In this document: positions 25,941-34,783 of the stretch, in pieces
Numbering within the stretch: the first letter of the stretch is position 1
Layout: each line of letters begins with the position of its first letter
Assembly (NCBI GenBank): GCA_030524745.1
Contig: JAUNGC010000010.1
Span: 1-64,000, forward strand
DNA length: 64,000 nt
Origin: Eubacteriales bacterium
GTDB taxonomy: Bacteria > Bacillota > Clostridia > Lachnospirales > Lachnospiraceae
Reading direction: 5' to 3'
The notes under the pieces: model-generated
What the model was told of the DNA's origin: nothing
Databases searched by the model: none
Seen by the model: the letters and a program-made list of their open reading frames with translations, nothing else
Made by a program: the position numbers and the translations under genes

Positions 25941-25990
25941 ACAAAGGAGTCCGGAAATGAATTCTGCGACTCCTTTGTTTTTTTCTTTTG
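25941..25990 (+). terminator. Strong terminator in the leader of the catabolic operon (attenuator candidate)
   Basis: A perfect 11-bp stem, ACAAAGGAGTC with GACTCCTTTGT (25941-25951 and 25968-25978), is followed by a run of seven T and then CTTTT. It lies between the predicted promoter and the first gene, 45-90 nt before ATG 26035, with no gene in front of it. Confidence 0.7.
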
Positions 25991-26034
25991 TACAAATAGA
26001 GCAGTGAACAGGTCAGACAGGAAGGAGAAACGGT

Positions 26035-27006
26035 ATGAAAAAATATGTTGATATGCATTGTGATACGCTGTTATGTACCATAACCGATGGAAAGGATGAT
26101 ATGTATTCGTTACCCGGGGGAATGTTGGATATCAGAAGATTGAAGGAGGCCGGCGCGCTGGCCCAGTTCTTTGCAATTTTCTTTCCGGCTCCGTCCGACG
26201 AATTGATGAAAGAACTGGATACGGATGAAAAATACTTTCAGGCTTTGTATCACACCTTCCGGAATACGCTGGAAAAGAATTCTGATTTGATTCGCTTTGC
26301 GGGAAATTATGAGGACGTGGTGCGGAATGAAAAGGATGGCCGTGTGTCCGCATTCTTAACGCTTGAAGACGGGAGAATGATACAAAACGATCTGGCCCGT
26401 CTGCAGGAATTTTATCAAAAAGGGGTCCGTCTGATTACCCTGACCTGGAATTTTGAAAATTGCTTCGGCTATCCAAACGCAAAGGATCCGCAGTTGATGA
26501 ATCTGGGACTGAAACCTTTTGGAAAAGAGGCGGTGGAAGAAATGAATCGGCTGGGCATGCTGATCGATGTTTCCCACCTTTCCGACGGCGGATTTTATGA
26601 TGTGGCAAAGATCAGCAAAAAGCCTTTTGTGGCTTCTCATTCCAATTGCAGAAGTCTTTGTCCGCATCAGCGAAACCTGACGGATGATATGATACGGGTC
26701 CTGGCCCAAAAAGGCGGGGTCGCGGGGCTCAATATCGCCGGACATTTCTTAAATCGGGATATTACCGACGATCACGGACGGATCGAATCGATGGTAGAGC
26801 ATGTTTTATACATGACCAAACTCGGCGGAGAGGATTTTGTGGCCATCGGAACCGATTTTGACGGCGTAGGAGGCCAGTTGGACATTGATGAGCCCGGAAA
26901 GCTGGAACTTTTGTTTGAGGCTCTCAAGAAGGCCGGATTCTCAGAGCGGCAACTGGATAAGCTGGCCTGGGGGAACGCGATGCGGGTGATCCGGGAAGCG
27001 CTTTAA
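26035..27006 (+). CDS. Membrane dipeptidase family (M19) metallopeptidase
   Basis: 323 residues, AAGGAG before ATG 26035. The M19 zinc site begins with VDMHCDTL (HxD) near the N-terminus and continues with LIDVSHLSDGGFYD, FVASHSNCRSL and AIGTDFDGVGG, all recognisable family blocks. M19 enzymes cut dipeptides, including those with a C-terminal D-residue. No signal peptide is visible, so the enzyme acts on imported dipeptides in the cytosol, consistent with the ABC importer encoded downstream. It is the first structural gene of the operon. Confidence 0.9.
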   Translation: MKKYVDMHCDTLLCTITDGKDDMYSLPGGMLDIRRLKEAGALAQFFAIFFPAPSDELMKELDTDEKYFQALYHTFRNTLEKNSDLIRFAGNYEDVVRNEKDGRVSAFLTLEDGRMIQNDLARLQEFYQKGVRLITLTWNFENCFGYPNAKDPQLMNLGLKPFGKEAVEEMNRLGMLIDVSHLSDGGFYDVAKISKKPFVASHSNCRSLCPHQRNLTDDMIRVLAQKGGVAGLNIAGHFLNRDITDDHGRIESMVEHVLYMTKLGGEDFVAIGTDFDGVGGQLDIDEPGKLELLFEALKKAGFSERQLDKLAWGNAMRVIREAL

Positions 27007-27026
27007 CAAGGCAGGAAGGAAAAAGT

Positions 27027-27956
27027 ATGAAGGTATTTTTGTGTGAGGACATCCATCATAAAGCATATGAACTTCTTCAAAGCAGGGCGGAAATCGTCAG
27101 CGATTGGGAAAGAATCGGAGAGGCGGATGGAATTCTCAACCGGAATTTGCATATCGACCGGGCGTTGATGGAAAAATGTCCGAATCTGAAGGTAATCGGC
27201 ATTCATGGAACGGGAAAGGACGGCGTGGATCTGAAGGCAGCCAGGGAACGCGGCATCAAGGTGGTCTATGTGCCTTATGAAAATGCGGATTCCGTGGCGG
27301 AACTGATCGTGGCGTTTGCGCTGGTTATGGCCAGAAAAATTGTGCTGGCCGACAGAATGCTGTTAAGCGGCGAGCCTCTTTCCTGCGGACCGGCAGTGCT
27401 GCAGGGAACGGAACTTTCCGGAAAAATCTTCGGCATGGTGGGGTGCGGCGATATTGCCATGCGGGCGGCGAAGCGGCTGAAAAACGGCCTGGGCATGAAG
27501 CTTGTCGGATACTCTCCGTCTTTGACGGAGGAAAAGGCAAAGAAGCTGGGAATCGGACGCTGCGGTTCGGTGGAAGAGGTTTTTGAACAGGCGGACGTCG
27601 TCAATATCGGCGTGCATTTAAACGCACAGACGGAAAATATGATTACGAAAGAAGTGCTGGCCCATGCGAAGAAAGGCGCAATTCTGATCAATACCGCCAG
27701 AGGAGGCGTTTTGAACGAGCGGGATTTGTATGATGCGTTGCAGAGCGGCGTGATTGCGGCCGCTGCCTGTGATGTTTTTGCATCCGAACCTCCCACCGGA
27801 GAAAATCCGCTGGTCGGTCTGCCCAATTTCCTGGCCACACCGCATATCGGCGCAACGACAGAGGAAGCGTTGTATCGGGTGGGGTGCAGTGTGGTGACGC
27901 AGATTCTGGATGTGCTGGAGGGAAGACGGGCGGCCCACGAATATGAAGAGGAATAA
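27027..27956 (+). CDS. D-isomer-specific 2-hydroxyacid dehydrogenase
   Basis: 309 residues. The NAD-binding glycine motif is FGMVGCGDIAMRAAKRL, the conserved arginine is in NTARGGVLNERDL, and the catalytic histidine is in TPHIGATTEEA. The order and size match the D-2-hydroxyacid dehydrogenase family, which interconverts 2-oxoacids and D-2-hydroxyacids. In this operon it probably reduces an oxoacid made by the aminotransferase or the amino acid dehydrogenase. Substrate specificity cannot be read. Confidence 0.88.
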   Translation: MKVFLCEDIHHKAYELLQSRAEIVSDWERIGEADGILNRNLHIDRALMEKCPNLKVIGIHGTGKDGVDLKAARERGIKVVYVPYENADSVAELIVAFALVMARKIVLADRMLLSGEPLSCGPAVLQGTELSGKIFGMVGCGDIAMRAAKRLKNGLGMKLVGYSPSLTEEKAKKLGIGRCGSVEEVFEQADVVNIGVHLNAQTENMITKEVLAHAKKGAILINTARGGVLNERDLYDALQSGVIAAAACDVFASEPPTGENPLVGLPNFLATPHIGATTEEALYRVGCSVVTQILDVLEGRRAAHEYEEE

Positions 27957-27960
27957 AAAT

Positions 27961-29190
27961 ATGGAAGCTGTCAGAGTAAAGAAGCTATATGACGGAACGA
28001 TGGAAAAGCCTGTCGATAACGCGACAATATTTTTCGATACAGAGGGAGTCCGGGAAATATGCGCCTCCACGGAGGAAGCGGGCAGGCTGGCAGAGAAGTA
28101 CCGGATTACCATACAAGAGACGGAAACGTTTATGACGCCGGGCCTGATCGACGCCCATGTGCATTTGACGCTGCCCGGGGACGGGACGGCGGGAGAAGAT
28201 CAGCTACGGCAGATTGCGGCGGAGGAAATTCAAATGCTGGCGCTGGACAATGCGATGACGGCGCTGCGCTGCGGTGTAACGACTCTCCGGGATGTGGGAT
28301 CCTATCAGGGAATGGCGCTGCATGTGAGAAATTATTGCAGGCGGACCAAAAAAGGGCCGGATATTTTAGTCGGCGGGATGCCTTTGACGAGCACGAACGG
28401 GCACTGTCATTATATGGGCGGGGAAGCGGACGGAATTTTGGAAATTCGGAAAATGATCCGTTCTCAGATGAAAAGCGGAATTGATTTTGTAAAACTCATG
28501 GCGACTGCCGGAGGAACAAAGGGCATATCTCAGGCGGACCCGTTTTCTTTGGAAGAATTGTGCGAAGCCGTGGAAGAAAGCCATCGGCTCGGCTTAAAAA
28601 TTACCATGCATGCCAGCAGAATAAACGGATTGAGAAAGGCTGTGCATTCCGGTCCGGACGGGCTTGAACATTGTCAGTTCACGGACGGCGGGCAGATTGT
28701 AAAGGATCAGGCCCTTGCGGAGGAGATCTGCCGCAGGAATATTTATCCCTGCCATACGCTGGCGGTCAATGTGGCCGGCCTGTATTCCTACTTTAAGGAG
28801 AAGCCCCAGGAACTCTGGAGTCTACAGGACCAAAAGGACTTTGAGTGGCAGGAAAGGTGTCTGGAACTGATGCCGGCGCAGCTTGCTTTTCAATTGAAAT
28901 GCGGTGTGCCTACAATCGGCGGAAGCGATGCCGGGTGGAAATTTACGCTGTTTCAAAATGCCATGCAGATCAGCATGGAAATGATGGAACAGGCGGGGAT
29001 GAACGGGCGGGATATCATTTATTCCTGCACAGGACTGTGTGCAAAAGCGCTGGGAATTGAGAATCAAACAGGAACCATCAAAGAAGGACTGCAGGCGGAT
29101 TTCCTTTTGCTCCGGGAGGATCCGGGGGAAGATATCAAAGCGTTTTATAAAATCGAGAAGATCTATAAAAACGGCGTATGGGTTCATTGA
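27961..29190 (+). CDS. Amidohydrolase (imidazolonepropionase/prolidase-like)
   Basis: About 409 residues from ATG 27961; the frame is open from 27910 inside the upstream gene. The metal site HxH is in LIDAHVHLTLPG, followed by ALRCGVTTLRDVG, IDFVKLMATAGG (probable metal-bridging lysine), LKITMHASR, GLEHCQF and IGGSDAGWKFT. These match the amidohydrolase branch containing imidazolonepropionases and Xaa-Pro or Xaa-Arg dipeptidases. Hydrolysis of a cyclic amide or a dipeptide is likely. It is the second hydrolase of the operon. Confidence 0.85.
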   Translation: MEAVRVKKLYDGTMEKPVDNATIFFDTEGVREICASTEEAGRLAEKYRITIQETETFMTPGLIDAHVHLTLPGDGTAGEDQLRQIAAEEIQMLALDNAMTALRCGVTTLRDVGSYQGMALHVRNYCRRTKKGPDILVGGMPLTSTNGHCHYMGGEADGILEIRKMIRSQMKSGIDFVKLMATAGGTKGISQADPFSLEELCEAVEESHRLGLKITMHASRINGLRKAVHSGPDGLEHCQFTDGGQIVKDQALAEEICRRNIYPCHTLAVNVAGLYSYFKEKPQELWSLQDQKDFEWQERCLELMPAQLAFQLKCGVPTIGGSDAGWKFTLFQNAMQISMEMMEQAGMNGRDIIYSCTGLCAKALGIENQTGTIKEGLQADFLLLREDPGEDIKAFYKIEKIYKNGVWVH

Positions 29191-29244
29191 GGTGATGAAT
29201 GCCTCCGGCATTTATACATAAATAAACGAAGAAGGAGAAAAATT

Positions 29245-30861
29245 ATGAAAAAAGACAAGTTGAGAATGCTGACATCGCTTGTGCTCTGCATCGGTTTGGC
29301 ACTGAGCGGATGTTCGGGCAGCGCATCAGGAACTACGACAACAACTGCCGGTGCGGCAACGGAAGCGCAGACAGGTGAACCGGCTGAAACAGCGGCAGAT
29401 GCGGCATATGCAGATACATTTGTCGTCGGACTTCAGGACGATGTGAATTGTCTGGATCCGGATCAGTCCATCGGCGCCACGGAAGGCAGCGTGATGGCCC
29501 ATATTTATGAAGGGCTGGTACGGGAAGACGCGGACTGCAACATCATCCCTCTGCTGGCGGAAAGCTGGGAAATCAGCGACGATGGTCTTACGTATACGTT
29601 TCATTTAAAAGAGGGCGTAAAGTTCTCAGACGGGACGGATGTTACAGGAGAGGACTGGATCTGGTCGTTAGAGCGGGCGCGCGACAATGAAAGTTCCAAT
29701 TCCCGTTCGGTGGCAGAGCCGATTGCGTCTGTGGAGGCTCCCGACGACACCACCCTTGTGATTACCTTAAAGGAGCCCTGCGCAAGTTTTATGGCCAATC
29801 TGTGTAAATGGAATATGGTTGTGAAATCCAAGGCGCATTTTGAGGAAGTTGGAAGCGAGGAAGCGTTTTCCAGGTCGCCTCTCGGAACCGGTCCTTATAT
29901 GCTGACGGACTGGAAACAGGGCGAGTCCTTAAGCTTTACGGCAAACCCCTACTATCACGAAGCGGGATATCCACTGACACAGAACATGGTATATAAGATT
30001 ATTTCCGATGATAACACCCGCCTGCTGCAACTGCAGTCCGGCGATATCGATATTATGGTATCGGCCCCCGCATCCATGGCGGAATCCATCGAAGCGGCGG
30101 CAGGAGTGAGTCTGCAGGCTTTTCCCTCCACACAGATCCGCTATCTGACCTTTAACTGTTCTCAGAAACCGCTGGATAACCAGCTTGTTCGCCAGGCTTT
30201 GGACTATGCGACGGATAAACAGGAAATTCTGGATGTGGTGGCAAACGGATATGGAACGATCGCAAATGCATACTTCAATAATATGTATACGGATTTTCAC
30301 GACGATACCCTGACGGCGAGAGGCGCTGACTACGAGAAGGCGAAGGAACTGCTGGCAGAGGCGGGCTATCCCGACGGATTTGATATCACGATGAACGTTT
30401 ATGCGGGCAACAGCGTCTATGAGGATATTGCAACCTGTCTGCAGTCTGAATGGGCGAACGCGGGTGTGAATGTGACGATTGAACCGCTGGAATCCGCTAC
30501 CATGAAGGCGGCGATCAAGCAGCCCGACGGTTATGTGGTAACAGTTCTTCAGTGGACGGACTCAACGCCGGACCCCAACGACCTGTCTGCATTTGAATGC
30601 GTGTACGAAGATGCGAACCAGTACAACTCCTTTGTATACAATCATGAACTGGAAGATCTCTACTACGAAACCGCAACGGAAATGGATCGGGAGAAACGTG
30701 CGGAGTTGTTCAAAGAACTGCAGCAGGAAGTTTATGAGTGGTGCAATTTTGTACCTCTGTTCCAGGGCGAGTTCATCTATGGCGTATCTGATAAAATCAG
30801 CGGTCTTAGCGTAACTCCGTTCAACAAAATGGATGCGAAGAATATTCAGAAGATGGAATAA
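29245..30861 (+). CDS. Peptide-type ABC importer substrate-binding lipoprotein
   Basis: 538 residues of the SBP family 5 (DppA/OppA type). A lipoprotein signal peptide ends at the lipobox ALSGC with Cys23, followed by a Ser/Thr/Ala-rich linker. Family landmarks include TFVVGLQDDVNCLDPDQS, YEGLVREDADCNIIPLLAESW and TYTFHLKEGVKFSDGT. It captures the substrate outside the membrane for the permeases encoded next. A strong hairpin separates it from the first permease gene and could raise its mRNA level. Confidence 0.92.
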   Translation: MKKDKLRMLTSLVLCIGLALSGCSGSASGTTTTTAGAATEAQTGEPAETAADAAYADTFVVGLQDDVNCLDPDQSIGATEGSVMAHIYEGLVREDADCNIIPLLAESWEISDDGLTYTFHLKEGVKFSDGTDVTGEDWIWSLERARDNESSNSRSVAEPIASVEAPDDTTLVITLKEPCASFMANLCKWNMVVKSKAHFEEVGSEEAFSRSPLGTGPYMLTDWKQGESLSFTANPYYHEAGYPLTQNMVYKIISDDNTRLLQLQSGDIDIMVSAPASMAESIEAAAGVSLQAFPSTQIRYLTFNCSQKPLDNQLVRQALDYATDKQEILDVVANGYGTIANAYFNNMYTDFHDDTLTARGADYEKAKELLAEAGYPDGFDITMNVYAGNSVYEDIATCLQSEWANAGVNVTIEPLESATMKAAIKQPDGYVVTVLQWTDSTPDPNDLSAFECVYEDANQYNSFVYNHELEDLYYETATEMDREKRAELFKELQQEVYEWCNFVPLFQGEFIYGVSDKISGLSVTPFNKMDAKNIQKME

Positions 30862-30913
30862 ACACAGATACAGGCCGGCACTGCAGCCGGACTGCAGTGA
30901 AATGTGACGTGCC

Positions 30914-30945
30914 GGATGGCCTGCCGCTTGTGCGGCCGGCCATCC
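30914..30945 (+). repeat. Strong hairpin between binding protein and permease genes
   Basis: GGATGGCC (30914-30921) pairs with GGCCATCC (30938-30945); after a one-base mismatch GCCGC pairs with GCGGC around TTGT. There is no T-tract. Such intercistronic hairpins often stabilise the upstream binding-protein mRNA relative to the permease part. Confidence 0.7.
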
Positions 30946-30962
30946 CAAATGAGGAGTTACAT

Positions 30963-31901
30963 ATGGCGAGAGTAAGATATATCGGGAAAAGAATGGCGCA
31001 GATGTTGTTTGTACTTGTGGTGGTGGGGATATTTATTTTTTTCCTGGTCCGCCTGATACCGGGGGATCCGGCGGATATTCTCATGGGCGAACAGGCTACG
31101 GAAGCGGATATTCAGGCATACCGGGTGAAAATGGGGCTGGATCAGCCGCTCATCATACAATTTTTGAAATTTGCAAAAGGAATGCTTCATCTTGACTTCG
31201 GGACATCCCTGTTATATAAGGTGCCCTGCATGGAGATGGTTTCGGAGAAAATTTTTGTGACGATTAAGCTCACGGCAGTTTCGATTCTGTTTTCCCTGCT
31301 CCTCAGTATTCCGCTCGGCTTTCTGGCCGGTCTGCATCAGGATAAACCCGTGGACCAGATCAGCAGAATTGTTTCGCTGATTGCCATATCCATGCCCGGT
31401 TTTTGGGTCGGATTGCTGCTGATGGTATTGTTTTGTGTGAATCTCGGATGGTTTCCTGCCGGCGGAATGGAAGAAGGCTTTTGGGGACAATTAAAATCTC
31501 TGATTCTTCCGGGACTTGCTCAGGCGCTGATGACTGCGGCATTGCTGATGCGCAATCTGCGCAATTCCGTCATTGAAATCAATACGAAGGACTATATTGA
31601 TTTCGCAAAAAGCAAAGGTCTTTCCCAAAGAAGAATTCAATGCGCTTATATCATGAAAAATTCACTGGTTTCCACAATTACGCTTTTATCCACCCGTATT
31701 GCGTTCATGCTGGGGGGCAGCGTCGTCATAGAATCGGTATTTTCCCTGCCGGGGATCGGAAAGCTGACGGCAGATGCAATTTTTTCCCGGGATTATCCGA
31801 TGATACAGTGTCTCGTATTCATGTTTGCGCTGATTGTTGTGGTGATTAATTTTGTAAACGATATTATTTACTCCTTTATCGATCCGAGAATTACATTATA
31901 G
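30963..31901 (+). CDS. Peptide-type ABC importer permease (DppB-like)
   Basis: About 312 residues from ATG 30963, with GAGGAG upstream; the frame extends back to 30897 without support. Features of the DppB family: an N-terminal helix, LVRLIPGDPADILMGEQAT, about six membrane helices, and the ATPase-contacting EAA-like segment near KDYIDFAKSKGLSQRRIQCAYIM. It forms the channel with the second permease. Confidence 0.92.
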   Translation: MARVRYIGKRMAQMLFVLVVVGIFIFFLVRLIPGDPADILMGEQATEADIQAYRVKMGLDQPLIIQFLKFAKGMLHLDFGTSLLYKVPCMEMVSEKIFVTIKLTAVSILFSLLLSIPLGFLAGLHQDKPVDQISRIVSLIAISMPGFWVGLLLMVLFCVNLGWFPAGGMEEGFWGQLKSLILPGLAQALMTAALLMRNLRNSVIEINTKDYIDFAKSKGLSQRRIQCAYIMKNSLVSTITLLSTRIAFMLGGSVVIESVFSLPGIGKLTADAIFSRDYPMIQCLVFMFALIVVVINFVNDIIYSFIDPRITL

Positions 31902-31911
31902 GAGGTGCGGC

Positions 31912-32763
31912 ATGAAAAGAACATGGAGCGAAAAAATAAGGCGCGCGGCGGATGCGGCACTTCACAATAAATCCTTTGTCATGGGGCTGGTATTGATCGG
32001 GTTCCTTCTGATTATTGCGCTGTTTCCGCAGCTTTTTACCTCCTATGACCCGACGAAGCTGGATCCTTCCCATAAAATGCTTTCTCCTTCAGCAGAGCAT
32101 TTGTTTGGAACGGACAATTACGGCAGAGACGTTTTTGCGCGGTGTATCTATGCGACAAGGGTGGATCTGCAGGTGGGATTTTTTTCCGCCATTGTACCCT
32201 TTGCGTTCGGAACCGTTATGGGAATTTTAGCCGGCTACTACGGCAAGTGGGTGGATATGGTCGTGATGCGTTTTCTGGATGTGGTGATGGCCCTGCCCTT
32301 TACGATTCTTGTGGTTGCGATCATGGCTGTTTTGGGAAACGGGATCCGGAACATGTACATCGCGATCTGGATCATCGGATGGGTCACCTTTACCAAGCTT
32401 GTGCGGGCGGAAGTGCTGGTGATGAAAAATTCGGAGTTTCTGATGGCGCTTCGCATATCGGGATTTTCCGATATGCGGATTATTTTCCGGCATATTTTAC
32501 CCAACGCAGTCAGTTCCGCGATTGTGTATCTGGCCTCTTATATCGTCATGTGTATGCTCACCTGTGCGTCCTTAAGTTTTCTGGGACTGGGCGTGCAGCC
32601 GCCGACGCCGGAATGGGGATCGCTTATGAACGACGGAAGAGCGTATCTGGCGCAGGCGCCGTGGATCACCTGTTTCCCGGGCATATTCATTGCGGTTGCA
32701 GGCGTGGGTTTCAGCCTGCTGGGAGACGGCATGTCCGATTTTCTGCGCGCAAGAGGAAGATAA
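31912..32763 (+). CDS. Peptide-type ABC importer permease (DppC-like)
   Basis: 283 residues, starting after GGAGGTGCGGC. LFGTDNYGRDVFARCIYATRVDLQVG is the DppC hallmark, and five to six membrane helices and the cytoplasmic SEFLMALRISGFSDMRIIFRHILPN loop follow. It pairs with the DppB-like permease. Confidence 0.92.
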   Translation: MKRTWSEKIRRAADAALHNKSFVMGLVLIGFLLIIALFPQLFTSYDPTKLDPSHKMLSPSAEHLFGTDNYGRDVFARCIYATRVDLQVGFFSAIVPFAFGTVMGILAGYYGKWVDMVVMRFLDVVMALPFTILVVAIMAVLGNGIRNMYIAIWIIGWVTFTKLVRAEVLVMKNSEFLMALRISGFSDMRIIFRHILPNAVSSAIVYLASYIVMCMLTCASLSFLGLGVQPPTPEWGSLMNDGRAYLAQAPWITCFPGIFIAVAGVGFSLLGDGMSDFLRARGR

Positions 32764-32787
32764 ATCCGGAGGAATGGAGGAATGCGA

Positions 32788-33795
32788 ATGGAAACGGAAG
32801 CTTTATTAAAGGTTACGGATCTTCATGTGGAATTTCATAAGAGAAAGTCCAGCGTGTATGCGGTGAACGGCGTTTCCTTTGAAGTATATAAGGGAGAAAC
32901 CTTCGGCATTGTGGGGGAATCCGGCTGCGGCAAGAGCATGACCTGCAAAGCGGTTCTGGGGCTGCTCAAAAGCCCCGGAAAGGTGACGGAGGGCAAAATC
33001 CTGTTTGAAAACAAAGACCTGCTGGCCATGTCGCCAAAGGAACTCAACCGGGTGCGCGGCCATGAATTGGGCATGATTTTTCAGGAGCCGATGACAGCGC
33101 TGAATCCGCTGCTGAAAATCAAATCCCAGATTTTTGACGCGCTGGATCCCGCTGTCTATAAAACGAAACAACAGAAATACGACAGAGCGCTGGAGATGAT
33201 GAAGCTGGTAGGCATCCCTTCTCCCGAAGTCAGATTGGAAGAATATCCTCATCAGTTTTCCGGCGGTATGAGACAGAGAGTGATGATTGCGATTGCGCTT
33301 TGCTCGGGGCTGAAAATGGTCATCGCGGATGAGCCGACGACGGCGCTGGATGTGACGATTCAGGATCAGATTTTAAAGCTGATTAACAGCCTGAAGGAAC
33401 AGATGAATATGAGCGTGATCCTCATCACCCATGATCTGGGGGTGGTGGCGCAGATGTGCGACAGGGTTGCGGTGATGTATGCGGGAATGATTATGGAAAT
33501 GACGGATGTGGTGTCTCTGTTTTATCATCCGCTTCATCCATATACCACCGCCCTGATGGGGACGCTGCCCTCCGCGCAGCAGGTTGGCCGGGAACTGAAC
33601 GCGATTGTGGGAATTCCGCCCAGCCTGACAGAGCGGATAGAAGGCTGTCCGTTTGCGCCAAGGTGCGCTTGGGCTTCGGAAATCTGCCGGAAGCAATGTC
33701 CCCGGCTGACACAAAAGGAGCCGGGCCATTTTGTCAGATGCCATTTGGACAATCAGGAAAGCGGACAAAACGGAGGATGGGACAATGGCGAATGA
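32788..33795 (+). CDS. Peptide-type ABC importer ATPase (DppD-like)
   Basis: About 335 residues. Two starts six bases apart are possible (ATG 32782 and 32788); GGAGG at 32774 favours the second. Walker A is GESGCGKSM, the signature FSGGMRQRVMIA, Walker B MVIADEPTTALD, and the C-terminal cysteine cluster (GCPFAPRCAWASEICRKQCP) is typical of oligopeptide transporter ATPases, where it can hold an iron-sulfur cluster. It overlaps the partner ATPase gene. Confidence 0.92.
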   Translation: METEALLKVTDLHVEFHKRKSSVYAVNGVSFEVYKGETFGIVGESGCGKSMTCKAVLGLLKSPGKVTEGKILFENKDLLAMSPKELNRVRGHELGMIFQEPMTALNPLLKIKSQIFDALDPAVYKTKQQKYDRALEMMKLVGIPSPEVRLEEYPHQFSGGMRQRVMIAIALCSGLKMVIADEPTTALDVTIQDQILKLINSLKEQMNMSVILITHDLGVVAQMCDRVAVMYAGMIMEMTDVVSLFYHPLHPYTTALMGTLPSAQQVGRELNAIVGIPPSLTERIEGCPFAPRCAWASEICRKQCPRLTQKEPGHFVRCHLDNQESGQNGGWDNGE

Positions 33796-34783
33796 GAAGG
33801 AAATCTTATTGGAAGTGAAAAATGTCTGCAAATACTTTCCCGTAAAACGACGTCCGGGAAAATTCGTGAAGGCGGTGGACGATGTCAGCTTTTTTGTCCG
33901 GAAGGGAGAAAACCTGGGCATTGTGGGAGAGTCGGGATGCGGGAAAAGCACGCTGGCAAGAACCCTGATCCGTCTTTACGAACCTACTTCCGGAACCATC
34001 ATGCTGGATGGAAATGATATTTCCGGCCTGACGGGAAAAAAGCTGAACGCCGCCCGCGGAAAAATGCAGATGGTTTTTCAGGATCCCTATTCCTCTCTGG
34101 ATCCAAGGATGACTGTCTATGCAATTTTAAAGGAAATGCTGAAAGTGCACAAAATATGCCCTGATGCGGAGATTCCCGAAAAAATAGAAGCATTGCTTTC
34201 CATGACGGGGCTTGGCCGGGAGTCCGCCTCCCGGTATCCGGGGGAATTTTCCGGCGGACAGCGGCAGCGGATCTGTATTGCGCGGGCGCTGTCATCCCAT
34301 CCGGAATTCATCATAGCGGACGAGCCGGTTTCCGCCCTGGACGTGTCCATTCAGGCGCAGATTCTGAATCTTTTGAAAAAGCTGCAGAAAGAATTGAATC
34401 TGACCGTATTGTTCATCTCCCACGATCTGAATGTGATCCGTTATATCAGCGACCGGGTGATCGTGATGTATCTCGGGTCCGTGGTGGAGGAGGGACGCAC
34501 GGAGGATGTTTTTTTAAAACCGCTCCATCCTTATGCGGAGGTGCTGACGAAGGCGGTTCCCGAACTGGATCCGAAGGTCCGGTCCAGAGAAAGCGCCATA
34601 GAGGGCGATCTGCCAAGTCCCATCGATCTGCCGGAAGGGTGCAGATTTCATCCACGGTGTAAATATTGTCAGGAAAAATGCAGGACCGAAAGGCCGCTGC
34701 TTGCGGAGACGGACGGCGGCAGAAGAGTCGCTTGCCATTACCCGCTGCATTATCAGGAATCGGAGGAAAAAGAAAATGAGTGA
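33785..34783 (+). CDS. Peptide-type ABC importer ATPase (DppF-like)
   Basis: About 332 residues from ATG 33785 with GGAGG upstream, overlapping the previous gene by 11 nt. Walker A GESGCGKST, FQDPYSSLDPRMTV, signature FSGGQRQRICIAR and Walker B IIADEPVSALD are present, and the C-terminal GCRFHPRCKYCQEKC cluster again marks the Dpp/Opp family. It completes the five-component importer. Confidence 0.92.
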   Translation: MANEKEILLEVKNVCKYFPVKRRPGKFVKAVDDVSFFVRKGENLGIVGESGCGKSTLARTLIRLYEPTSGTIMLDGNDISGLTGKKLNAARGKMQMVFQDPYSSLDPRMTVYAILKEMLKVHKICPDAEIPEKIEALLSMTGLGRESASRYPGEFSGGQRQRICIARALSSHPEFIIADEPVSALDVSIQAQILNLLKKLQKELNLTVLFISHDLNVIRYISDRVIVMYLGSVVEEGRTEDVFLKPLHPYAEVLTKAVPELDPKVRSRESAIEGDLPSPIDLPEGCRFHPRCKYCQEKCRTERPLLAETDGGRRVACHYPLHYQESEEKENE

